64,000 nt of DNA. Origin: JANXQG01 sp963780045 (lineage in GTDB: Bacteria; Planctomycetota; Planctomycetia; Pirellulales; Thermoguttaceae). Location: assembly GCA_963780045.1 (NCBI GenBank), contig CAVZZZ010000001.1, positions 3,906,001-3,970,000 on the forward strand, given 5' to 3'. Shown piece by piece: positions 35,203-42,850 of the stretch. The position numbers were made by a program, and so were the translations under genes. Within the stretch, counting starts at the first letter, position 1. Each line of letters begins with the position of its first letter. The notes under the pieces are model-generated. The model saw nothing but the letters and a program-made list of their open reading frames with translations. It had not been told where the DNA came from and made no database searches.

Positions 35203-36609
35203 ATGTCCGATGTCGCTTCCAAAGAGAAGTTCCGCGTGGCCGTCTCTTCGCTCGGCGCGGCCACGGTGCTGGCTCTGTTGAAGCTGGCGATCGGTCTGTG
35301 GACGAATAGTCTGGGCGTGCTTGCCGAGGCCGCCCACTCGGGACTTGACTTGCTAGCGGCGGGCGTGACGCTTTGGGCCGTGCAAATGTCCGCGCGGCCC
35401 GCCGACCGGCAGCAGACCTACGGCTACGGCAAGTTCGAGAACCTTTCCGCCCTGGTCGAGACAATCCTGCTTTTGCTGACGTGCTCGTGGATCGTCTACG
35501 AAGCATCGGGGCGACTGTTTTTCGGCAAGGCCGTCGAGGTGACTCCCAACATATGGGCGTTTCTCGTCGTGATACTGTCGATGATCGTCGACTATTCCCG
35601 CTCGCGGGCGCTGCTGCGGACCGCACACAAGTATCAAAGCAGCGCCCTGGAGGCCGACGCCCTGCACTTTTCCACCGACTTCTGGTCGTCGGGCGTCGTG
35701 CTACTGGGTTTGGCGGGCGTGGTCGCGGCGCGAAGATACGAACTTGCATGGCTTGCCTCGGCGGACGCCGTGGCCGCATTGATCGTGGCCGGCATCATCG
35801 TCCTGGTCGGCTTGCGGCTGGGCAAAAAATCGCTGGACGTCCTCGTGGATCGAATTCCCGATGATCTCCACGACAAAGTTGCTGAGGCCGCCTTGAGCGT
35901 GGAAGGCGTGGAGGCCGCCAGCAAGGTCCGCATGAGGCGGAGCGGGCCGCAGGTATTCGCTGACGTGACGATCTCCGTGGGCGAGGCAATCAGCTTCGAG
36001 CGGGCGCACGAGATCGCCGACGAGGCGGAGGCGGCCGTCCGACGCGTTTTGCCCGACGCGGACGTTGTCGTCCATGCCGAGCCGCTCGCCTTGAGCCACC
36101 ACGACATTACGACGCAGGTCCGCATCCTCGCCGCCCGCCGCGGCCTGGGGGCGCACGCGATCCGTCTCTATGACGAGGATATCGAGCGGTGGCTGGAACT
36201 GCACCTGGAAGTGCCCGAAGCGCTGACGCTGGAAGATGCTCACGCCCAGGCGACGGCCTTTGAGAACGACGTGCGGGCGGCCGTGCCCGGCGCGATACGG
36301 ATCGTTTCCCATTTGGAGCCGGTAGGCGACGCGACGGCGATCGTGCCCGCCGAGCCGGCCGACGCTTCCGCGGTCGTGGCCGCGGTGGACGACTTCTTCC
36401 ACGGCGACGCGGGAGCGGCGCAACTTCACAACGTCAAGGTCCAGCGGGCGTCCGGCGAAATGCAGGTCTCGTTCCACTGCCGGCTCGACCCGCAAATGTC
36501 GATCGGCACGGCGCACGACCTGACCGTGGACCTCGAATCGCACATCCGCGCCCGCGTACCCAATGTCGGAAGGGTTGTCATTCATGTCGAGCCAAGGAAA
36601 CGGGACTAA
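35203..36609 (+). CDS. Cation diffusion facilitator (CDF) metal transporter with tandem C-terminal domains
   Basis: The 468-residue protein has six predicted membrane helices in the first 210 residues, with the metal-site motifs AEAAHSGLDLL (helix 2) and ADALHFSTDFW (helix 5), the HxxxD-type pair of CDF antiporters exporting zinc, iron, manganese or cobalt. The cytoplasmic part is unusually long: three successive ferredoxin-like repeats end in VVVHAEP, IVSHLEP and VVIHVEP. Usual CDF proteins have one such domain and about 300 residues. No regulator is adjacent. Confidence 0.88.
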   Translation: MSDVASKEKFRVAVSSLGAATVLALLKLAIGLWTNSLGVLAEAAHSGLDLLAAGVTLWAVQMSARPADRQQTYGYGKFENLSALVETILLLLTCSWIVYEASGRLFFGKAVEVTPNIWAFLVVILSMIVDYSRSRALLRTAHKYQSSALEADALHFSTDFWSSGVVLLGLAGVVAARRYELAWLASADAVAALIVAGIIVLVGLRLGKKSLDVLVDRIPDDLHDKVAEAALSVEGVEAASKVRMRRSGPQVFADVTISVGEAISFERAHEIADEAEAAVRRVLPDADVVVHAEPLALSHHDITTQVRILAARRGLGAHAIRLYDEDIERWLELHLEVPEALTLEDAHAQATAFENDVRAAVPGAIRIVSHLEPVGDATAIVPAEPADASAVVAAVDDFFHGDAGAAQLHNVKVQRASGEMQVSFHCRLDPQMSIGTAHDLTVDLESHIRARVPNVGRVVIHVEPRKRD

Positions 36610-36707
36610 GTGGCGAGCGGGAAGAAGAAATTGGCAAGTGGGAAGCTGCGGCGCTTCATCCCCGCGCCGGGCACCGACGCGCAGCGTTGCTCGATAAGGA
36701 AGCCAAC

Positions 36708-39700
36708 TTATCGGGAGCGAGGTGGAGACCGGACTTCCGGTTTCCGGCGGCAATAGAGCAGCGCGCCGCCTAGCGCCGCGGACAAAAGCGCAAGTGTGCC
36801 AGGCTCCGGCACGGAGACCGCGTCGCTTAACCCGGCAACGGTGTTTTGTCCGGATGACTGTGCAACGGCCCCGAACTCCGCTGCGCTGCCGACGAACAGG
36901 TCCGACCCGTCGAGCAAGGCTTCGCTGTTGGTCGCGATCAACGTCCCGCCCTGGACCATAGTGCCTCCGCTGTAGGTGTTCGTGCCGCTGAGGACCAACG
37001 TGCCTCCGCCGCTCAGACTGAGCGACGTGCCGCCGACGGTCTCACCGATCGCGCCGCAGATCGAAAGCGTGCTGCCGGTGCTTGCACTGACTGCCAGGTT
37101 GCTCGCCAGCACAAGCGGCGCGGCGATCGTGTGGTCGCCGGTGCTGGTGCTGATCGTGGCGATGCCGGCCGCTGCCAGCAGCGTCAGCGTGTTGCTTCCC
37201 GCGATCACGTAGCTGGCGCCGCCGGTAGTGCTGAAGCCCAGCGCACCCAGGCTGCGAGGGCTGTCCAGCACGACGTTCGCCGTACCGGCGGTGAGCACTG
37301 GGCCGAAGGTCGCCGTATCGTTGGCGTTTCCGCCGGGCACGTTTCCGCCGCTCCAGTTGGCCGGCGTGCTCCATGTTCCGCCGCCATCGACGTTCCATTG
37401 CCCGTTGATCGCGCTCGCGGAAACGGTCAGGTCGAGCGTGCCGGCTGATGCTGAGAAAACGAAGCTGTCGCCAGCCAGCGAGGCGGGCACGCTCCCGATG
37501 ATCAAGTCCGCGCTGGGCGAACCGGTAAGCGTGCCGTAGCCAATGAGCGGATACGTCCCCGCGCCCAGCGTGCCGCTGGCCGCTGCCAAATTGACCGTTG
37601 CGCCGCTGCCGAGGCTTACGGCGCCGCTGCAATTGACGTAGCTGCCGCTGCCGCCGCTGGCGGTCGAGGCGAAGAGGTAGTTGAGCACCGCGCCGGTGTC
37701 CAGCGCGAGGCTTCCGGCGCTAAGCGTGGCGGGCAACCCGCCGTAGCCAAGGGTCAGCCCGCCATTGTTCTGCACGTGGACGAGGTTATTGACGCTCCCC
37801 GTGCCGCTCAGCACGCAGCCGCCGGCCACCGTCACCGCGGACGCGAGTGAGCCATTGACGGCCAGCGTTCCGCCGGCAACGGTTGTCCCGCCGCCGTAAG
37901 TGTTCACGCCGCCGAGCGTAAGCAACCCCGGTCCGACTTTGGTCAGTCCACCGGACCCGCTCAGATTGCCCGACAGTCCAATCCAGCCGCCGGTCGTGTC
38001 GATCGTGGCATTTCCGCCGCTGCCGGTCAAGTTCATGCCGATCGCGGACGACCAGGGTAACGTCGCCCCCAGGGTCCCTCCGCCGAAATCGAATGCGGAC
38101 GTCGTTGAACCCGCGGAAAAAAAAGCGACAGCCAGCGATCCGCCATTGAGAGTGTAATTGGCCGAGTTGAATTGCCCAATGGAAAGGTAGTAAACCGAAT
38201 TCGTGCCGCCCGACTGAATGAAGGCGCCGCTTCCGAAAGCGGCGCAGACGAACTCGGCGCCGCTGCTTACAAGTCCCCCGTTGAGACGATATGTTCCATT
38301 TCCAGTGCCATAATAGCCAAGAGAGATGCTACTACAGGCGTTTGTTCCGCCCGATTGCGTAAACGTCGCGGAGCCCGAAATGCCGACGTTCTGCTGCGCG
38401 CCCGAAAGCAAACCGCCGGTCATTGCCGAGGCCGAGTCCGACGTGATGACGGCCCCATTGGACCCGACGTTCACGGCGCCGCTGCCGGAAATCGTCAATC
38501 CGCCCGCAAGGACGAGGCCATTGGCGTCGCCAGCAGGATCGGAGAGTGTGCCGCAAACGGCGACCGGATCGACAACGATGCCCGGGAAGCTTAACGACTG
38601 GCCTGCCGCGACCGTCAGCGTTGTGCCCAGTACGTGCGTCAGCCCGGCATTGGAGAAAGAATTGAAGGCCGCGGTCGTGGCGAGCGAGGGCACGATCACC
38701 AGCGAGTTGGCGGCGACCGAGACGTTCATGTTGCCCGTATTAACGAGGCTTCCCGAGAGATCGAGGATCGAGTTGCTCGGCACGTTCAGGTTCGTGACCG
38801 CCGAGCCGCCGCTTAATGTTCCCCCGCTCATTACCTGCATGCCGCCGGGCGAGCCAAGTTGCAGCGAGCCCCCGCCGAACTGGTAAACCGACCCGGCGCC
38901 GATCCAGATCAGGCCCGTGGCGTTGGTTCCGCCTGTTTGCTGAAAAACGCCGGCGGCGGTCCCGAAGCCGAGATAGTAGCTGGTGAGCGATGACGACCCC
39001 AGGAACTCGTGGCCGCTGGGAGCCGTGCTCAGCAGCCCGTTAGTGAGAGAGTACGTCCCGCTTGCGGAAGGACTCCCACCGATGTTGACAAACGCGGCAA
39101 CCAAGTTTGTGCCGCCCGACTGCGCGAATTCCCCGGCCTCGCCGTACCCGCCGACTGACAAGTAGGACGAATTGATCTGTCCGCTTTGGCTAAGCGAAAC
39201 GGAGCCTGGGGAATTGGCTCCGGCCAACGACAAAGATCCGAGATTCAGCACACCGTTCCCGCTGAGGCTGTAGGATCCGCTCGCTTTGCCGCCGACGAAT
39301 GCGCTGATTGAGGGAAGATTGACCGTTCCCCCCGTCTGTGAGAAACAGCCCGTGCCGGAGTAACCGACGTACATGTTTCCTTGCGCGCTCGAGGAGGCGG
39401 TCAGCAGCCCGTTACCGCTCAGTTTATAGCTTCCCGTCGAGCCAGGGTTGTTTGCGATGATTAAGCTGTTTGCGAACCCGACCGTCCCGCCAGTTTGCAC
39501 GAGTGCGCCGCCCGCCGCATTGCCTGCCAAAATGTTGCCACTGGTCAACAGCGAGCCACCGGGCACGGCAACCGTCCCGCCGTCGACGACGATATCGCCG
39601 CCAATCGAACTCGAGCCGTTCAAAGTCAGCGTGCCGGAGCCGTTCACGACGAGGGTACCCGGTCCGGAAAGCGGGAGTGGGCTGGCTAGCGTCACCGCAA

Positions 39701-40481
39701 AGCCGCCGTTATTGATCGTGGCGGCGCCGCCGGACAGGTAGAATCCAGGCCACGACGCCGGCCCGGAGGCGGCAAGCGTGCCACCGCCGATATCGAATTC
39801 CCAACACCCGGAGCCGCTTATCTGCCCGACACTCAATAGCCCTCCAAACAGGCTATAACCCGCGACGAAGGGTTGTCCAGAACCACAAAGCGCCAAGCTC
39901 CCGACGCTGTTCGTACCTCCAGTCTGGATAAGCTTGCCGCCAACGGCAAGCGTGCCGCCAATATTGAGGTTTGCCGCCAAGGTAAGGGTGCCGGCCCCGC
40001 TTTGGGTCAAGTTGTAGCTGCTCGTAACGGGCGCGATGACCGTCATTGGTTCGGCCGAGTTAAGGAGCCACTGCTGGCTATTCGCTAGCGTCATCGGCGC
40101 GTCGATCGTGAGCGAGCCGGCGCCGGCGTCCGTCTCTATGCCCGTGCCGATGTTGCCGTTGATCGTCGAGCTGTAGAGCGTCAGCGTGCTGCCGCAGATG
40201 GTAATGCTGCCCGCGCCCGTGTTCCAAATCCCGCCAAGACAGACGGGGCTTGTGAGGTCAGGCGCCGCGGACGCCGTAGCATAGGAGGCGGCGGCGAATT
40301 GGGCCACGTCGTCGCTTCCCGGCACTGAGACGTTTCCCCAGTTCGATGCCGCGTCCCAGGCTGACGTGGCTGCAGCCGGGTTCCATGTGAAGACCGCGGC
40401 GCGTAGCGGCGACGCCGATAGGGCAGACAGGACCACGAACGCGGCAGCCAGCGAGAGAAAGAGACTGTCGGCGCGCTTCAT
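36708..40481 (-). CDS. PEP-CTERM surface protein with autotransporter-type beta repeats
   Basis: The start at ATG 40481 (MKRADSLFLSLAAAF) gives a clean signal peptide; an upstream GTG is less likely. About 1257 residues are made of Gly/Ser/Thr/Asn-rich beta repeats such as FTQSGGTNACSSISLGYYG and LTKVGPGLLTLGGVNTYGGG, the latter an autotransporter-associated beta-strand repeat. The C-terminus has VPEPGTLALL, a hydrophobic helix and RRK, a PEP-CTERM sorting signal for exosortase. No beta-barrel translocator is present, so it is likely processed and displayed on the surface. The frame is intact across 3.8 kb. Confidence 0.88.
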   Translation of the reverse strand: MKRADSLFLSLAAAFVVLSALSASPLRAAVFTWNPAAATSAWDAASNWGNVSVPGSDDVAQFAAASYATASAAPDLTSPVCLGGIWNTGAGSITICGSTLTLYSSTINGNIGTGIETDAGAGSLTIDAPMTLANSQQWLLNSAEPMTVIAPVTSSYNLTQSGAGTLTLAANLNIGGTLAVGGKLIQTGGTNSVGSLALCGSGQPFVAGYSLFGGLLSVGQISGSGCWEFDIGGGTLAASGPASWPGFYLSGGAATINNGGFAVTLASPLPLSGPGTLVVNGSGTLTLNGSSSIGGDIVVDGGTVAVPGGSLLTSGNILAGNAAGGALVQTGGTVGFANSLIIANNPGSTGSYKLSGNGLLTASSSAQGNMYVGYSGTGCFSQTGGTVNLPSISAFVGGKASGSYSLSGNGVLNLGSLSLAGANSPGSVSLSQSGQINSSYLSVGGYGEAGEFAQSGGTNLVAAFVNIGGSPSASGTYSLTNGLLSTAPSGHEFLGSSSLTSYYLGFGTAAGVFQQTGGTNATGLIWIGAGSVYQFGGGSLQLGSPGGMQVMSGGTLSGGSAVTNLNVPSNSILDLSGSLVNTGNMNVSVAANSLVIVPSLATTAAFNSFSNAGLTHVLGTTLTVAAGQSLSFPGIVVDPVAVCGTLSDPAGDANGLVLAGGLTISGSGAVNVGSNGAVITSDSASAMTGGLLSGAQQNVGISGSATFTQSGGTNACSSISLGYYGTGNGTYRLNGGLVSSGAEFVCAAFGSGAFIQSGGTNSVYYLSIGQFNSANYTLNGGSLAVAFFSAGSTTSAFDFGGGTLGATLPWSSAIGMNLTGSGGNATIDTTGGWIGLSGNLSGSGGLTKVGPGLLTLGGVNTYGGGTTVAGGTLAVNGSLASAVTVAGGCVLSGTGSVNNLVHVQNNGGLTLGYGGLPATLSAGSLALDTGAVLNYLFASTASGGSGSYVNCSGAVSLGSGATVNLAAASGTLGAGTYPLIGYGTLTGSPSADLIIGSVPASLAGDSFVFSASAGTLDLTVSASAINGQWNVDGGGTWSTPANWSGGNVPGGNANDTATFGPVLTAGTANVVLDSPRSLGALGFSTTGGASYVIAGSNTLTLLAAAGIATISTSTGDHTIAAPLVLASNLAVSASTGSTLSICGAIGETVGGTSLSLSGGGTLVLSGTNTYSGGTMVQGGTLIATNSEALLDGSDLFVGSAAEFGAVAQSSGQNTVAGLSDAVSVPEPGTLALLSAALGGALLYCRRKPEVRSPPRSR

Positions 40482-40522
40482 TACCCACCCTGCCCATTTT
40501 GTCGGATCCAACACCCATTACG

Positions 40523-40551
40523 ATTATACCAAGTTCGGGGGAGCGACGCAA
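40523..40551 (-). promoter_or_regulatory. Promoter of the PEP-CTERM/beta-repeat gene
   Basis: On the minus strand TTGCGT (40551-40546) and TATAAT (40528-40523) are spaced by 17 bp, about 42 bp before the start codon. Confidence 0.5.
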
Positions 40552-40731
40552 ATCGCGCGGAGAACTGTTCGGCTTTGCGCAATGCCGGCCCGCGCAGCGC
40601 CAATCCGCAGCCGCTCGGCCACTTTGCCGACCCGTCCAGCAAATCCACGTGGTGTAAGACTAGATAATCTGCAAAAAGTTTTATTGTCGCGTTGATTTTG
40701 CCGATAACGTAAGCCGTGGCTTCCGGGACGA

Positions 40732-40755
40732 GTTTAACGATTATTTATGTTAAAC
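40732..40755. promoter_or_regulatory. A/T-rich palindrome upstream of the BBP7 gene
   Basis: GTTTAAC-N10-GTTAAAC is a perfect 7-bp-armed inverted repeat about 50 bp before the start codon, a plausible binding site for a dimeric regulator. No cognate regulator gene is nearby. Confidence 0.35.
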
Positions 40756-40807
40756 CGGCACGACCCGCCCGCTGAGGCTCTTGGAGGACGGTCTTGTGAG
40801 AATCGCC

Positions 40808-42325
40808 ATGCGACACATACTGATGGCCTGTGTTTGCGCCGGAATTCTTGGCGGCAGTGCCGTGGCCGCTAATTACGCGGCGCCGGACGCCCAGACTGCC
40901 GCCCCGGAAACGATCGCCGCCGGTCCCGCACAACCAGCCGGCCCGGCAGCGGCGCCGGACTACCGGTCGAGTGACGAAAGCGATGGAGTCGTCGGGCAAA
41001 GCGAGCCTGCCGACAGCATGTTTGGCGACAGCATACCGCCGGTATGCGAGTTTTGCGGCGGGGGGAATTGCGCGCCATCGCCCTGGTCGATCGAGGCGGG
41101 AGCTGCATTGATCGCCAACAGCCGGCCGGCCAACAAGATCCTGGGGACGAGCTCTCTCCCGTTCGGCCCGTTCCAACTCACGTCCGGCACAATCGCGGGC
41201 CAGCCGCTGCAGTACGGATTTCTTAACAACGTTATAGTTTCGCCCGTCCTGGAGACACATACGCCGCAGATGTCGGACAGCGCCGGATTGGACCTCACCG
41301 TAAGCCGCTACCTGGGCCGCGACGGCGAAAAGCGCGACTACTTGATGCAGTTCGAGTACACGGGCCTGGAGCGGTTTTCCGGCTATAGCCAGGTCAACGG
41401 GACCGTGGTGCCGATCTATTCCACGACGGTGACCAACATCGCCCAGACGGTGCCAGGCACGGTCCTCTACAACACGGGCAGCCTGCAGAGCCTATTCCCG
41501 TTCCCCTTGCCCAACATAGCGACCTCGACATTCAATCCCGCGACCTCGCAGACCTTCAACCCCACGAATGCCTACGCATTCGGCGGCGCCACCTACATGT
41601 CGGCGAACACCTGGTCGACGTTCAACAGTTTCGAGGTGAATCTGGTTGTCGCGGGCAACAACACGCAGGACCAGATGGTGTTGAATCCCAATGGCCGCTG
41701 GTATCGACAGTGCAAGACCGGATACTTCTTCACGTATCTGTTTGGACTTCGGGCGATGGTCATCGATGAAATGTACGACTTCGCCAGCAGCGGGGCGACT
41801 TTCTACGGATCGGGCAATCCGTTGGTTACCGCCAACCCCGCGCTGAACAACACGTTGGCCTTGCTGACCCACGGCCGTTACGTCGCGCGTACGGAAAACG
41901 CCATGTTGGGACTGCAAACCGGCGGATCGTTGGAGTACCGCTTCTGCCGCTGGGAGATCGAGGCGCACAGCAAGGTAGGCATGTTCGTCAATTTCGCCAA
42001 CCAGGACAGCCTCGTCCAGACGTCGCTCTCTGGCCCGCAGCCGGACTACCTGACGCCAGGGCTTCCGGGCACACTCGGCAACTTGAGCACTGCTTACAAC
42101 GCTGGCACCACGCAAGCGGCGTTCGCTGGCGGTTTTGGCGTTGGCGGGAGCTACAAGTTCTATCCAAATCTGGTCGGCCACGCGTCGTACGACATGCTTT
42201 GGGTCGGCGACATCGCCCGCGCTGGCGAGCAATTACAGCTCGGGACGATCATTACGCCTTTGATTACCGCCAAGGGATCGGAGTTTTACGACGGCGTGAA
42301 GTTCTCGCTGGAGTACGACTTTTGA
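40808..42325 (+). CDS. BBP7-family outer-membrane beta-barrel protein
   Basis: ATG 40808 opens a signal peptide (MRHILMACVCAGILGGSAVA). After a Pro/Ala-rich spacer and a CEFCGGGNC segment, the rest is amphipathic beta structure: WSIEAGAALIANSRP, DLTVSRYLGRDGEKRDYLMQF, GYFFTYLFGLRAMVIDEMY and a C-terminal strand ending in Phe (YDGVKFSLEYDF). That ending and the repeated R/Y/F strands fit BBP7-type outer-membrane barrels of planctomycetes. The ligand or function is unknown. Confidence 0.82.
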   Translation: MRHILMACVCAGILGGSAVAANYAAPDAQTAAPETIAAGPAQPAGPAAAPDYRSSDESDGVVGQSEPADSMFGDSIPPVCEFCGGGNCAPSPWSIEAGAALIANSRPANKILGTSSLPFGPFQLTSGTIAGQPLQYGFLNNVIVSPVLETHTPQMSDSAGLDLTVSRYLGRDGEKRDYLMQFEYTGLERFSGYSQVNGTVVPIYSTTVTNIAQTVPGTVLYNTGSLQSLFPFPLPNIATSTFNPATSQTFNPTNAYAFGGATYMSANTWSTFNSFEVNLVVAGNNTQDQMVLNPNGRWYRQCKTGYFFTYLFGLRAMVIDEMYDFASSGATFYGSGNPLVTANPALNNTLALLTHGRYVARTENAMLGLQTGGSLEYRFCRWEIEAHSKVGMFVNFANQDSLVQTSLSGPQPDYLTPGLPGTLGNLSTAYNAGTTQAAFAGGFGVGGSYKFYPNLVGHASYDMLWVGDIARAGEQLQLGTIITPLITAKGSEFYDGVKFSLEYDF

Positions 42326-42850
42326 ACGCGGCGTAAGGTCAAACGGCAAACCGATTTAGAGCCGATCGGTTAGCCGCGCGTCGGGAGGCGTCGAGAACCG
42401 CGAAATCCCGCCAATCTGGGTGGGTCTTCATGCATCACACCGCGCTTTTGGACGGGGACCCCACCGGCCACGAGCCTTCTAGTGCCGCACATTTCACCCG
42501 CTTTTGTGAGGGTCGGCACGCGCGTTGGGAAAAATCGCTAACTCTTCGCGCAAAACTCTTGCAATTATGGTGGTTTTGTGTATGATAAGGGCTGTGCAGT
42601 TTTGCTATCCGGCAAAGTCTGCGCTTGATCGTGGTTTTACCTTCGCCAGACAGCGTTTTTATATTGCTTGCGGTTGGATGTGAATCTGACGCCCTTTGGG
42701 GCGGCGAATAGCTTCTATTCCAACCGCAGAGCATAAGTCGCAATCATTCCCGGAGTGCTTACGGGATCTGAGGTGCGCACGCTGCCAAGCTGAACAATCG
42801 CTCATTGAGGCAGCGTTTGTCATTTCGGAAGCACCCAAGGGAAACCGGCT
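42326..42850. other. Intergenic region with promoter for the second PEP-CTERM gene
   Basis: Only a promoter-like pair (42559-42586) and a roughly 265-base leader are recognised. No gene or strong repeat is seen. Confidence 0.45.
42559..42586 (+). promoter_or_regulatory. Promoter of the second PEP-CTERM gene
   Basis: TTGCAA (42559-42564) and TATGAT (42581-42586) with a 16-bp spacer, reading toward the gene at 42851 with a leader of about 255 bases. Confidence 0.4.

Larger units (their letters stand above)
40482..40807. other. Divergent intergenic region
   Basis: It lies between the divergent PEP-CTERM and BBP7 genes and holds a minus-strand promoter (40523-40551) and an A/T-rich palindrome (40732-40755). 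No coding sequence is apparent. Confidence 0.5.

Noticed and set aside
42326..42850. tRNA or small RNA in the long intergenic region
   Set aside because: No cloverleaf-like arrangement or terminator hairpin was found by eye; only a promoter-like pair is supported.
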